Notes: generated by a model from the sequence alone, not told the origin. A stretch of DNA of 64,000 bases from Maniola hyperantus (GCF_902806685.2 NC_048538.1:8246001-8310000), one strand, 5' to 3'. Positions 1-15,500 are shown, counted from the first letter of the stretch. Numbers and translations are program-made.

Positions 1-379
1 CCTGAGATCCGACATCCAGGGCGAATCGCCCCCTCCACCCCACCACTAGTCTGCCGCATTATATTCAATCTTATAATATGTACTTTTGAGATATAAATAA
101 TGTCAGCCACCAAGGTTAACGTGATTTGGATGTTATTAAGCAGATAATATCATCGTAAATTGCGTCGGGTCATTGTTACATGACAAAATTTCCTTAATTA
201 AGTTATAAAACGTTTAATGTAAGTAATATAAATAAAACGTATATGTAGTATAAAATAATAATTAAAATAAATAGAATTTCACCTTCATAAAAAAGTTTAT
301 CTTATAATTTGTTTTTATCAAGATTATAATATTCAGTGTATTTGTGGTCTGTATCTTAATAACTAACAGCTATTGTATA

Positions 380-575
380 CCGTACTAGCTTATTCCAGCG
401 ACTTCGTCGTTCGAAATCCCTATTTTACCCCCTTAGGAGTTTGATTTCAAATATCCTTTCTTAGCGGATGTCTTCATCATAATAGCTACCTGCATGCCAG
501 TAGTTTGAGTTGTGTGTTGATAGATCAGTCAGTCACCTTTTCCTTTTTCTTTTATATATTCAGATAGTGTGTACG
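380..575 (+). repeat. Family D element
   Basis: TACTAGCTTATTCCAGCGACTTCG to GATAGATCAGTCAGTCACC and TTTTATATATTCAGATAG. In Cpr intron 11; the rest of 1-599 shows nothing recognisable and no convincing last exon. Confidence 0.55.
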
Positions 576-599
576 CTTATTTTAGTAGTCTTTACTTAC

Positions 600-3500
600 C
601 CGCATATATAGAAATGTCCATTCCTCTTCCCAATAATATCCCAAATCTGGTCTAAATTCTTCTCTAATAAGTGCGTCACATATATTTTATGCGCTTGATC
701 ACGTGAGAAGGCCAGATGCAGTGTAACATCGCCATTTTTCTCAAACTCTTCTAATTCCTAAAACGAATAACAATAGTTACAAAAAAACTTGCAGCTTCAA
801 AGGGAAAAGAAAACGTAAATATGGGCGTAACATTCACTTAAGTTTTTTTGACCACTTTCGGCACGAGGGATTATACTATATTTGATGGTGTTCATCGACT
901 AAAAGTCGCCCGCAGCTGGACCTAGACCTCTTGGACTTCTACATGCCGCAGTCTTGTGCCGCTTGTGTCCACGGATTGCGACTCATTTGATGTCGCCAGT
1001 AAACTCAAACTCCTTGTAAAAGGTCTAAAAAAATACAGGGAGGTGACTTACTTGGAAGATGAAGTCCTGGTAGCGATGCCTGCAGCCGAAGCATGCACGG
1101 TGTCACCAAGGGAATGGCTTGGCGCGCGCGACCTATATTGAGGACAGGGAAGGGGAGACTTACCCCCTGGTAGATGAAGTCTTGGTCGCGATGCCTGCAG
1201 CCAAAGTACAACACGGTGTCGCCGACGGGCCGACCCTGAGCGCGCGCATGCGCTCGCTCCTGCAGGAAGCCGCGGAACGGTGCCAGCCCCGTGCCAGGAC
1301 CCACCATTAGAATCGGCGTTTGAGTTTGCATCGGTAATCTGCAAACACCATTATCATTAATGTCATCCGGACCGAATTTCGGCCATGGTGGCTAAACTCC
1401 ATAGAGATTGGCCATCTGCGCGGGAGATAGGTACTATAGTGCACAAGTATGTGCACAAACACTGGTGGATTCTCTATTCCCGCACTCTCATAGTCCGATG
1501 GGACGGCAAATCCGGTACGACCCGAGCGAGATCACCCGCAGGATCAACTATGTTTTTAAAAATCCCGTGGGAACTAAAAGAGGAGGGACCAAAAATAGCC
1601 TATGCCCTTCCTCGGGACGCAAGCTAAATCTCTGTACCAAATCTCATCAAAATCGGATGAACGGATGAACCCTGAAAAACTAGCAGACGGACAGATACAC
1701 TTTCGCATTTATATTACTAGCTGCCCCGGCAAACTTCGTACCGCCTAACAGTCGATTAAATTTTCTCTCCGTAAGAACCATCCTCGTACTTCAAGGGATA
1801 TTATAAAAAAGAATTAGCGAAATCGGTTCAGCTGTTCTCGAGATTTGCGATCAGCAACACATTTAGCGATTCATTTTTATATATAGAGATATAAATTTAA
1901 GTAATATTGGATTAAGATATACGATTAGGATTATGATGCACCTTACTTAGTATACTTGCATTTGCAAGTCACTATAGGAAGGTGGAGTCTAGGTTGTTCT
2001 AAACTACAAGCACAGTTTTACGATGTGTCAGTTGCGCAACGAATGTACTTGTACAGAGCAACGCTGACAGCGTAAATACTTACACGAGCGTGGCGGCGAC
2101 ATCCTTCGACATACCTAAACTGTGCTACAAGTATGTTGTCGCAACTAGTTAGCGTTTGTGAGCTTTAGTAGCCGGTAACTGGGAAGGGAGTTGCAATCGA
2201 GGAAGGCTATATAATCGAGTATGAAAGGATTTTAGTCCCGAGATAAACACTCACTTTTTACTTCGCTTGCAAAGAAATGAAAGCGATAGTTACAACTTAC
2301 AAGACGTCTTGTTACGAAACCTTTTGACGTGGCACCAACTGTAGCTTACATGAATACAAGTTTACGAGTATGAGAGGTGCATGGAAACCTCGCACCGGAA
2401 AGCGCAGCGTTGGAAGACCCCTCAGTAGGATGGCAGACGACAACAAATGAGTCGCAGGGAGCCATTGCACTCAGGCGGTGGAAGACCGAGTCGTGCGAAA
2501 GTCCCTATAAAAGAACTATGTCGAGCAGTTGGTCGATAATGATGTTGATGATAGTCCAACGGGATGGTAAGTAGATACGGGCAGAGACAGATCAGGCGTA
2601 GGACCGAGGCCCGAGCAACGGCTTTATGTGCTCTCCGAGGCACGGGCGTGAAACGCCCTTAACTTCCAAACTCTGGGTTGCTAGGTACCGAGAGTTTCTT
2701 GCCGGAACTCTTAAGCCAGGGGTGCGGAGCTGCAGCCGAATAACCTAGCATTGGATTAAGGAGGTAGTTTTACTCATAACAGTTAGTACGAACGTTTAAC
2801 CCATGATCACTCGGCTAAGGGTCATAGCAGACACGATGCTTTTAGCATCAGCGATCGGCGGTTGAGTAGTATCTCTTTCACTATATCTACTCCACATTCT
2901 TTATTATTTCAATACAACAATCGAACTCAGAATGTACCTAGTCAAAACGCGATGCAGATCGAAACAAACGCTAAAATGCACGATTTCAATATAGCGATCG
3001 AACTTCTGCGTTCCTCAAGTCGTCAAAACGCGACGCAGCATCGATGCAGTTGCCAAATACCCGATCACTGATGCTAAAAGCATCGCGTCTGCTATGGCCC
3101 TAACACACCATTCAACAAACAACTATCGTCACGTAGACATCGGGCAAGGTCAGCAAGTTACCGCGATACAACTGCGCGCGTCAAAAACTTATTGCGTACC
3201 TACGAGTAGGTATGTTAAGTAACTTCAATCATATGTTTTTGATGTATATAAATAAAATTAATTATTATTATTTTCTGTATCTTATTGTAATTGTACATTA
3301 ATTTTGTCTGCAATTTTTGACAACTCGATTTCTTAGCTCATTCTGCTATAATTTTAAATTATGACCGTTATTATTAATAGGACCTATAATTAAGATGATG
3401 CCTTATCAAAAATAAACTATTTCTCATTAATTATTAAATAGAATATCACAAAATTCGTAAAATTCACATCTGCTGCTAGTTTTGAGTTTGCTAAACATTT

Positions 3501-6500
3501 TAAATTATCTATTCAACTAAAAAGTGCGTCAAATTACATCAAATGTTCATGACGTCACATCTTATGTATCTAAATATATAAAAGGAAAAGGTGACTGACT
3601 GATCTATCAACGCACAGCTCAAACTAGTGGACGGATTGGTAAAATTTGGCATGCAGATAGCTATTATGATGTAATTGATATGATGATGATTAGGATGACG
3701 TAGGCATCCGCTAAGAAAGGATTTTTGAAAATTCAACTAGGTGAAATAAGCTAAGTTAAGCATAGAAGCATAAGCTATTTTGATAAAAAGTTGCTGATTT
3801 GCACTGATTAGACTATTTTATTTAGTTTATTTGACTAGTAGTTATCATCTCTATTGCGTAGAAAAATAAATTAGCCTTTATAGGTAGGTACTATGTCATG
3901 AGTATGTCTGACGTTCACGGGCTCTTACTTCAGCAGTTCAATACAAGTAAGTAGTAACGTGTTATGCACGTTGTGCTGTGCGACACGTGCGCAGTGTCCA
4001 TCAAATGCATAAATCGAATCTGTCCAAATACTCGTAACATCCAAGCTAATATTATAAATACGTGTCTGTCTGCCGGTCTTCTAGCTTTTCTCATCCCACC
4101 CGTTTAACCGATTTTAACGGGTCCTCAGGATCTCGGGAATGCACAAAGGCATCAGCAAAGGCAAAGGTTTTGTACCGGAAAATCGGATTGGAAGAGTTTC
4201 CCAAGGGTGCTCAAAAACCTAAATCCACATGTATGAAGTCGGGCGCATCATTCATAGCTTGTATCCTAAATACGGATATAGGATAGGTAGTTTTATCCTA
4301 GAAAGTCAAACCGAGTGAACTACTCGGGATTTTTTAAAACCTAAATCCACGCGGACGGAGTCGCCGGCATCATCTAGTTAGGTGTAAAACTTACTAACTA
4401 ATGAAATAAAAAATAAAAATACAAAAACACTGGGTCAACCTCATTATACTGGATATAATATATTTATACATGTAATCAGTTAAAGACACTCTTGAATCGC
4501 AAATTAGTTTAAATGTGAATTCAGAATAATAAAATAAGTAGGTATAGTACAAAAAAATAAGTACTTATGCATTATAAAGTCTTCCTGAATTAAAAAAACT
4601 GTGAGGACATCCGACAAAAACGACGCTGCGATGAGGACTTAATTAAAAACCGGCCAAGTGCGAATCAGACTCGCGCACTAAGGGTTCCGTACTACAATCG
4701 TATTTTATGGGCATTGTGCACGATAAATCAAAAACTACTTACTAGATCTCGTTCAAACCAATTTTCGGTGGAAGTTGCATAATGTACATTGTACACCATC
4801 ATTTTTTTTTCTATTTTTGTGTAAAAATCTTAATGCGGTTCACAGAATATATCTACTTACCAAGTTTCAACAGTATCTCTTATAGTTTCGGAATAAAGAG
4901 GCTGGGACATACGGACGGACATATAGACATGACGAATCTATGAGGGTTCCGTTTTTTGCCATTTGGCTACGGAACCCTAAAAATGGAATTGTCTGGACAC
5001 ACAAATAGTTGTGATTTGTGGCCGTCTACGCAGTTATTGCGTATTGAAAGTGTCTTTTGGAAGTGTATAATATAGTTACTCATTATAATTATTATTAATT
5101 TATTATTATACAACTGACTTATATTTAGAATAAAAAATCTATTGAATCAATTTCATCATCTATCTATACCTAGGTAGATAAAACTGTAACTGGATGATTC
5201 GTTATTGGAGCGTTATCCATACTAATATTATAAATGCGAAAGTGTGTCTGTCTGTCTGTCTGCTAGCCTTTCACGGCCTATCCGTTAAACCGATTTTGAA
5301 AGAAAATTGTACAGATATAGCTTGCATCCCGGACTGTACTGTGCACGCATCACGCTGAAACTACTCAACGGATTTCAATGCAACTTGGCATATTTATAAG
5401 CATTTTTTTAACATAAAAACATAAGCATATATTATACTAGCGGATTACCCGGCGTGTGCTACGCTAAAAAAACTTTTAAAAAACACTAAAAACCATCTTC
5501 GCATGATTGACTTTCTGATGAAACTGGTTTGGAGCACACCGTTTGGATAGGTTCAAAGTCTTTAACGGACAACAGTAGAAACATTTTTTGTAATTTGTAT
5601 ATTAACAAGATTGTTTTATTATACACTAGATGATGCCCGCGACTTTGTCCGCGTGGATTTAGGTTTTCAAAATCATGTGAGAACTCTTCAATTTCCCGGG
5701 ATAAAAAGTAGCCTATGTCCTTCCCCGGGATGCAAGCTATCTCTGTACCAAATTTCTTCCAAACCGGTTGAACGGTTGAGCCGTGAAAAGCTAGCATGCA
5801 GACAGACAGACAAACAGACACACTTTCGCATTTATAATATGAGTATGGACTAGAATCTAGATGATGCCCGCGACTTCGTCCGAGTGGATTTAGGTTTTTA
5901 AAAATCCCGTGGGAACTCTTTGATTTCCCGGGACCAAAAGTAGCTTATGTCCTTCCCCGGGATGTAAGCTATATCTGTACCAAATTTCGTCAAAATTGGT
6001 TGAAGTAGCAGACAGACAGACACACCTTTGCATTTATAATATTAGTATGAATCTTGCCTATGGACTGCGTAAGGCCACCCATGTGAAGCTGGGCCGTGGA
6101 TCGTCGAATCAGGATTCCGATGCATAAACGTTCGTACAGTACGCGGCAGAAAGTAATGTACATTGGCCTTTAGAATGTCATTTCGGCTTTGTAGAGTGTT
6201 GTCTTTGTCACTCCATACCTATGTGACGTTTTGTCGGTCTCAACGACAGAGACAACGCTCTACAAATCTGCTATCTCCTAAAGGTCGATGTACATATCTT
6301 TCTGCCGCGTACTGTACTTGTTATCACGAGTATGTTCATGCTACGAGTACAGTAGTCGCTAGTAAATAATGCGTCTTCCGCCTCCATTTGGCAGCACGCT
6401 ACGAGGTCAATCCCATCAAATACAATGATATCGGTAGTTAACCTTTTACCCTGATTATTATTATTGGTTTATCCTTGATAGTTTTTGGAGGTCGGTGTAA

Positions 6501-9500
6501 GAAAGACTGTTGTGAAACTGGCAAAGTTTATGCGTGTGCTATTATAGGTTATTACTTAATAGTATACCAAAAGCGGTGATAACCTAGTGGTTAAGACGTT
6601 GTCGGCCTCTTCGGAAGATCGAGGATTCGACTCTACGCACGCACCTCTAACTTTTCAGAGTTATGTGCGTTCTAGCAATAAACACCCTAAAAGATAGTCT
6701 GCGTCAAAATGACTCGAAAAGTAGCTTAGGTATGTACATAAACTCTATATATAAAAATGAATCGCTGAATGTGTTGCTGATCGCAAATCTCGAGATTTCG
6801 ATTTCGCTAATTCTTTTTTTTATAATATTCTTTGAAGTACGAGGATGGTTCTTACGGAGAGAAAAATTTCAAAAATTTGGCGGTATGAAGTTCAACGGGT
6901 CATCTAGTCTCCTATATAAAAAAGAATCGCTAAATGTGTTGCTGATCGCAAATCTCGAGAACAGCTGAACCGATTTCGCTAATTCTTTTTTTATAATAAG
7001 TAATAATTCTATTTTTATATTTTTAATTTTAGCAGTGCTGTAGGTACGCTGCATTTACCAAGAAACTCAACCACTGTGTTAATTATGCAAGCCGCCATAA
7101 GAGCGCAGCGAAGGCTTTCGGTGAAGGCTAGTAAGTAGTAGCAAACTGTATCCGTGCGGAAAAATGCAAATAGTAAACAGTTTCGCAGTTTTATTCCCGC
7201 GTCCAGACGGTAGAATTTCCGCTAGATTTCTAGAAATAGATGCGGGGTTTCACAGCAGGATTTCTTCGTAAATAGGTACAGTAGGTAAGCAGTAAGCTAC
7301 GTTCTAAGAAACGCGACTGCGAAGACTTCCGACGCTTTTAAAGTAAAATTCAAAAAACATCTTTTAAATATTCAAAAGTTACAGATTTAGTCAAAATTTA
7401 TTTAATTTATTTATCTTACCAAATTTCACTTTCTCATCCACACCTTGCGAGCTATCCTATTTTATTTTATTTTCTTTATTATACAAAAAAAAAACTATCG
7501 TACAATTTTCCTATTCTTACAATTTACAACATCTATTTCAATGTATTATTTCTTATTTCTTCTTTTATGTCCTAAATCACTTTAAATTTAAAAACTTTAA
7601 ACACTTTATTTCATTTTATTTATCCATTTACTCGCCAACTTTATATATTCTATGCCACTGACGTTTAGGTAATATTTAAAAGGCGGTCACTGAAAATCAG
7701 CGTTGGGGCGTCTGGTACCTCAGATGTTTGCTCTAGAGGTTTGTGTCTGAGGGGCCCGGCGTCTCAACACAAGCTGAGTGGCCTACCTGTTCGAGGTGTT
7801 GCACTGCTGTACAGGACGATATTGCCTACACCATGTACCACCTATATACCTCGAATAAACATTATTCTATTCTATTCTAAGTCACAATACTGAGAACTTG
7901 AAAAGGGGCGTCACAAAGCCTTTGCATGTTTCTTCTCCGTCTGGCAATCGAAGCACCTCTCCCGAAGGATAAATAAATAAAGCTCAAAATTTTCAATATA
8001 AAATTGTTAATTGTACATAAATGTTAATTCTGTACTTATCTAAGTTGTCGATACATTCTGAGGATATTTTGACCGGAAGTCATGTGAAAGCTAAGCCATG
8101 AACATGCCATAGACCTGCAAATCTGACGCCGCCGGTGAGTATTTTTATTTTTATTTTCTTTATTGGGTTTACCAACAGCTTAGTCATTCACAAAAACAGT
8201 CACAAAAACAATTTTAACTATTTAAAATACATTCACAAAATGACAAGCTTATTATAGGCAACCACAGCATGCATAAACTTATCATACATTTCCTAAAGCT
8301 AATTACATAGTAGTGACAGTAGTGAGTAGACGCATGGCGTCTGATAGATCGGCTTGAAGAAGTCTAGTGTCTGCTCTCTGCCCCGAAAGCAGACACGGAA
8401 CATAGGATTGATGTTGAATATAGAAGCTCAGTCGGAAAGAGGATTCTAAGTTCTAACCGTAAATAGAATTATATCGCTATAAACAATTATTATGAAAACG
8501 AGATGATGCCTGCAAATTCGTCCGCGCGTACCTATTTAGGTTTTTTGAAAATTCTTGGGAGCTTGATTTTCCGGGATAAAAGTAGCCTCCGATATATCTG
8601 TACCACGTCAAACTCGATTAAGCGAATGGGCTGTTAAAAGGAAGAAAGGAAAGATGTACACTCAGACAAACACACGCATTTATAATATTAATATGGATTT
8701 TGCCTATAAGACCAAACGGAAGGGCCTTGATTGTAAGATATCTAATGTGCCAGTGTCAAATACATAATTATTATGAGATTGTTATTACTATTGTTATTCA
8801 AAAAATTCTGATTAGATAAGCTAGTTCAGATAAGAAAGTCGAGAAGGTCGAGGATTCTAACATTATTTTATATTTTGTATGTATGTATGTTTGCTTAAGT
8901 TCTCTGACACTGTTGTATAAACCGCAACTAAAGGCGCTAACAAAATCTCGTGTCAGAGCCAATGACAGATTGCGTTTTTGATGTTTCGTTGTTAGATATC
9001 AAAGTAATGTGTGCGAGAGAGCACACAATATGATTTTGTATGTAACCACAAATTCACGGTTTTCAGATTTTTCCCCTTACGTGTGCTGTAAGACCTATCT
9101 ACCTGCCAAATTTCATGATTCTAGGTCAACGGGAAGTACTCTCTAGGTTTTTTGACTGACAGACAGATAATGAAATGATCCTATAAGGGTTCTGTTTTTC
9201 CTGTTAAACCCTAAAAACTAAATCTAGTGTACTAAAACATTCATAAAATAGTAATAATAATAAAATTGGTCAAAATATTGCTAGCGTAGATGTGACACCT
9301 AGCATTGACATGACATTTCATTATTCGTAGCCTAAGATTAATATAAAGAAATTAAAACCATAAACTTGTCCTGTATTCGCTCTTAAATTTATGTAATTAA
9401 AAAGTAGTGGTGTATAAAGTCTTGCACATAAGTCCAATGAGATACTTCCAGAGCACTCTGATTGGTCATTTCTCATGTTAGAGTGCATTTTGTCACTTTT

Positions 9501-12500
9501 GATATACCTACCACAATGTAGTAGTTGGTTTGTACTTTAATCTTGAACAAGTATGACAACCTGAAAGAAAAGAGAAGCACTTGCAAGACTGACTGACCTG
9601 AACTGAGACTTTCTAATATAAACAGGTACTCGTGGGAAAGGCTTGTCTGGCTCCGGCTTGTTCTCTGCAAGCCAAGTGGTGGTGACTCCTTTGTTCACGC
9701 GTCCAGTGGGAGTTTTATACTTTACAACTACAGCTGTCACGTGGATTGTCTCAGGATACAACTAAAACAAGCAAAAAGTGAAGTAACCCAAACATATAGA
9801 TTTAAAGGAAACAATCATACAGTACTCAGCAGGAAATATTAGTTTTATAGAGCGTTGTCACTGTCATTGAGACCGACTAAGCGTCATATAGGTGTGAGTG
9901 ACAGAGACAACGTTTTACAAAGCCGAAATCTCATTCTAAAGGTCAATATTTCTTGCCGGCTACTGTACAATGTTACTAAAAAAAATCTGTCTTCCCCTCC
10001 CTATCTGATTAGTTGGAAAATATACAGTATAAATCTATACTAATATTATAAAGAGGTAATGTCGTTAAGTTTGTTTGTAGGGGGTAATATTTGGAACTAC
10101 AGAACCGATTTTAAAAATTCTTCCACCAGTAGAAAGCTACATTATTCCTGAGTGAATATTTTATTTTCAAAAAAATTAGAGATCCCTTCGAAAATTGCAA
10201 TAAAGTGAAAAAAGGCGTCTCATCTGTGAGCTTCCGTGGCGTGCGCTGCCAAAATAGTTAAAGTTACACGAAAACAATGTTCGGTGGAATTGTTCCTCTT
10301 AAACGGTTCTAAAAAAAGTCCGCGATAGCATATATCTATCTTTTACGGTAGGCTTACAATAACCATTTTTATGGTTTTGAAATGTGGTCTAAAATAAAGC
10401 TTATTTACATTCGGAGGTGTTTTTACTATCATACTAAGTATTAATCCATATCAAAATAAAATATTTCGTCATCTAAAGTGTTTAATGTAGACCAAAATTG
10501 CCTTTTGTATCATTTCATTTAGCTTAATATCTTACGAAATATCTCGAAATTAAAATAATGGCGACGGCCGCGGCAGTCCGTGCGTGCAACGCGATTATGT
10601 CGCAGTGATTATATTGGAGGTAGGTAGTACCACATAATCGCACTGTAACCGATGGGATTTGGAAACTGTTGGTTATAAATTGATATTGGAGGTACCTACC
10701 AAGTTAAGACTTTTTGAACTCGATGACCAAACTCCTCAGCCCTGATGCTGTAAGGAATTGCATTCTTAAATCGTGGTGATGCCATGGGATTTTTAAAGAA
10801 TCATGCGTTTAAATGTTTTTACGAAATTCGGTACTGAGATATCTTGCATCACGGGGATGGGCTACTACGGATAGGTACTTTTTGTCCTGGAAAATCAAAA
10901 GTTCCCACGGGATCTTCAAAAACCCAAATCCCCGCGGGCGAAGCCTCGTATTATATATTCAGGCTAACTTTCCTATTTATACATTTGCAATTAATTAATA
11001 TTTAAATTCTTCAAATTTTGTTTTAATAACTTTCATTACCTTAGGACTTGATGAAATTGAATAGTATCTTGGCTGAAGGCGAGGCAACAGCTCACAAAGA
11101 TGGTCCAATGGTGGTTTACATGATTTGATATCTTCCAAAATATGTACAATATTTCTACAAGCATCAACCACAAATGACTGGTACAATGCTTTGCCTTCCT
11201 GAGAATTTGTGGCCATGAGCAGCAGTTTCTTTTTGTCCTAAAATTTAAAACAATTTGTACTTTTGTGCTTCTAAAGAGTTTTGTCGTTCAACCTCTGTAA
11301 CTTCTTCAATAAGATAGAGATTGTTCACAATAGTATTCAATCTACCATACCTTGATAGTTTATCTGTACATATAAAATTTAAAGTCCTGACTGACTGACT
11401 GACTGACAAATGCGAGACATTCGCATTGATTCAGACATCCGCATCCATTAATGCGGTGCTTTTACGGATGCGGATTCATATTTACAACAAGTAACGACGA
11501 CCTGCAAAAAGTGGCTAACTGACGCTAACCCAACAGGGGTGTTATGGATAGCAGCATCTGCATCCACAAATTCGCATTAATTAACATCCACATCCACGGA
11601 TGTGAACTTCTAATAATCCGCATCCGTATCTGCAGATGTCAATTTTTTTATCCGCAACAACCCTGGTCTAAACCGCTGGTTAGAGACATGAAATTTTATG
11701 TGTTCTTAGTTGGTATCTAATAAGAAAGGATTTTTCAAAATTCCTCCCCTAAGTGGGTTAAATGGGGTGGGGGTTTGAAATTTATGTAGTTCACGCGGAC
11801 GAAGTCGCGAGCATAAACTAGTAGATTATAATATTACGGTTTTCTCAAGATGCTTTTCAATTTGTAGACAGACGTCTACAAAACATATAAAAATTGATTT
11901 ACCTCTTCGTCTGAACAATACTCGACAAGTTCTCTCAAAATGTGAGTTCTTGGCATGGCTGTGATTTCCACATAATGAGATAACGCTGTCCTATAGGATG
12001 TGGGGCAAGGGAATGGATGTTTCTTTGTGCTCTCTTGGTCAGTGTTGATGAGGGAAAACACTTCATCCAGATCAGCCCCCGTCAACTCACCCAGGCGGTC
12101 AACCAAATTATTATCATTTATCGGATACACAGCCACATGATCACCTGCAAATCAAATCTGACTATAGTACCAAAGTATAAGTAAAGTATTTGTGTACTTA
12201 GTACCACAGTTTCATGTCATGTAATTTTTTTACATATAATTCTGTTGGTGGTCCTAATAGAAAAACATGATCACCTGCAAATCAAATCTGACTATAGTAC
12301 TTAAGTATAAGTAAAGTATTTGTGTACTTAGTACCTCAGTTTCATATGTCATGTAATTTTTTTACATATAATTCTGTTGGTGGTCCTAATATCAAAAAAT
12401 TGGTAGTCAGTCTGCTGACAGAAGTGAAAAATTATAACATAAAATACATACATACATAACATTTTTAGAAAATTCAAATTAATTGTAATGTCAAAAATTA

Positions 12501-15500
12501 AACTATCGCCTAATAAAATTAAACAAAAATAAAATTAATCGCCGAAATATGTACAATGTACGCGCATAACTTCGGAGCGACTGCACCAAATTGGATAATT
12601 CTTTTTTTGTGTTCGTTATTATCAAAAACAGATTTGTATGAAAAAAATTTAGAAAATCGACGGGAAAAGACAGTGAACGTCAGGATGGCTGGACCACCAC
12701 AGAATTTGGAAGTTTAAGCCATGCTAGGATTTAGTACCGATTTAGTACTATTTGGTACCTGCAATCAAATAATTAGTACCTCGATAAATAGGGAGAAATT
12801 TTATAATCAAAGTGGTCAGCCATTCTGACCGTCAGGATGGCTGGACCAAGTCGGTTTTACTAAGTTGGCGGCGTTAAAGTTAATATGTTTTATCGTAAGG
12901 ATTTAGTACCTAGTTAGTACTTAAACATAAACACTTTTATTTATTTATTTGATACACAAAAAAAAAGTTATACCCAAAATCAGTTTTGTATGGGAATAGG
13001 ACCAAGTCAGTTTTTCTCAGTTAAAGGCGTTATAATGAATTAATTTTTACGCAAAGATTTAGTACCTAATCAGTACCTAAATATGAATACTTTTTTTTTG
13101 ATTTTTTCGATACACAAAAAAAAAGTTATACCCAAAATCAGTTTTGTATGGGAATAGGACCAAGTCAGTTTTTCTCAGTTAAAGGCGTTATAATGAATTA
13201 ATTTTTACGCAAAGATTGAGTACCTAATCAGTACCTAAATATGAATACTTTTTTTTTGATTTTTTCGATACACAAAAAAAAAGTTATACCCAAAATCAAT
13301 TTTGTATGGGAATAGGACCATGTCAGTTTTTCTCAGTTAAAGGCGTCATAATGAATTAATTTTTTCGCAGAGATTTAGGTCCTAATTAGTACCTAAACAT
13401 AAATAGTTTTTTTAGATTTTTCCGATAAACCAAAAAATACTCCTAGAATTGAGTAGAATTGTATAGGAGTAGACTCTACTATAAATAGGACCACGTCGAT
13501 TTTTCTCAATCAAAGGCGTAATAATTAACTTATCTTTTTGTAAAGATTTAGCTAACTAATTGGTACCTGCAGATAAATAGGTTTTTAAATTTTTTCGATA
13601 AAATATTAAAAAATACTCCTAGAAGAAGTTTTGCATGTGAGTAGTGGGTTAGTATAAATGAGTGTAATGTTTATTTGTAAGAAGAAAGAATATAAATTGT
13701 ACAAAGGAAAATAATTTACCAAAAATAAATCTGGTTAAAACAGGTAGCTTTCTAATGGCGAAAGAATTATTAAAATCAGTCTAGTAGTTCCAGAGTCTTT
13801 TCTCTTTATAATACTAGTAGTTACCAACCTAAAGATGTTATCGCCAATATTTGTTTATTGTGGAAATGAATATTTTAGGCATTTTTTGGAATACCTAAAA
13901 TATCCAGGCAATGTATAAAACATTATTTATTTCATAAGGTCATGCGGGGCTATTCGGCCAAAAAAAGTAACGTGTAAAATTCAAATCTTTGCTATTTCAC
14001 TACAGCAAGCAATAACAACAAATTAGTAAGTGCATCATAAAAATAATTTATTTGTTAATTAATAGTTACGCTGTATTACTTCTGTAGAAAATCAATATTT
14101 TTGTAACAACCAAGAATTTGTATTTGAATTCTGGAAAATGGCGGAATAACCTCGCTGCGGGGCTTTTTCGACTTTTGATTGTGTCTCTGCCATCTATGAT
14201 TCTATTTAGTTAATACTTAGTGGCTCATACAATTCACGGCGGAAAACATACTATTCTAAGTTTTACAAAAAGGTAGGGGGATTCAAATTCCTTTAAAATC
14301 TTTTTTTTTTTGTAAATTACGGGGCAATTGCGACGCGCCTCCATACATGCTAGTGATGTGCCGAATAACTCGATAAATTCTAATCGGTTTCAAATTGTTA
14401 TCGTTAAGTTATTGAATAAAAGCTTTATCTTTCTTTAACGGCGAATAGTAAGAGTTTTAATACCAAGTACTCTTGTAATAATAGTCAGTGTATTAAAAAA
14501 ACGGTAGGTAATTATTGTTTGTAGGATAGTAAAAAAAAAACTAAATTAGGTGTCCCACGGGATCTTTAAAAATCTAAATCCACATTTAGGTTTTTAAAGA
14601 TCCCGTGGGAACTGTTTGATTTTCCGGGATAAAAAGTTGCCTATACAAATTACAGGGATGCAAGCTGCCTAGGTACAAAATTTCATACAAATCGGTTAAG
14701 CGGATGGGTCTTTAGGAATCCCACAGGAACTCTTTGATTTTTCCGGGATAAAAAGTAGCCTATGTTCGTCGCCCGGATATAAGCTATCTCTGTACCAAAT
14801 TTTGTCAGAATCGGTTAATTTGTTGGGCCGTGAAAAGGTAGCAGACAGACAGACAGACAGACAGACACACTTTCGCATTTATAATATTAGTATGGATTCA
14901 ATCTATTGACTAAGCCACAACAATATTATAATGATATTTATGGACACAAGTACGCGGCGGCTGCGCGGCCAGCGCGTGAAACGTAACGATCACAGTTACT
15001 TTTATCATTTTTGTGCAATATTCATAGTGCCAGTGATGAACGCCTTACTCTGCTAGTAAAAAAGTCGCTAACACATTACAATGCCCACGAAATAACTAAA
15101 AAATACATTATCTTAATATATAAAACAAAGTCAGGTTTGTTCGAACACTACTTAACTATAAATCAGATAGTAAGAGCCCCGTATAAACATTTATCGTTAT
15201 TTTATCCACCCTAGCACATCACTGACTTTTTCAATTATCATACTAAAATAGTGGGGCTATTACGTCATAAGATTTTGGTTGGAATAACCCCCATCTTAGA
15301 ATTTGAGGGGTTATTATATCGCATCAAATAACTCAGTAATCATAGTAAAACTGAATAGCACATAATAATTCCGTTTCTTAAATCGTCGTTTACCCATAAA
15401 AACCATAAAAAATGATAAATTTTACTCATTTTCGAAACAAAATCCGTGGAGCTTAATTATTTTCACCACACTTGTCAAAAATGGTGTCCGACACACACAT

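Larger units (their letters stand above)
9966..11039. other. Rest of Cpr intron 8
   Basis: Holds family G and F repeats and a GC-rich patch near 10560-10590 (GCGACGGCCGCGGCAGTCCG). No gene seen. Confidence 0.45.

Noticed and set aside
1..60. Last exon of Cpr
   Set aside because: Neither strand gives the expected C-terminal block ending in a DVW-type terminus with an acceptor; the exon is more likely left of the window.
956..1331. Small plus-strand frames opposite Cpr exon 10
   Set aside because: Complement of the exon and its duplicate; no independent start or conservation.
6569..6650. tRNA gene candidate from A- and B-box-like words
   Set aside because: Continues into the CACCTCTAACTTTTC body shared with other copies, so it is a SINE head, not a tRNA gene.
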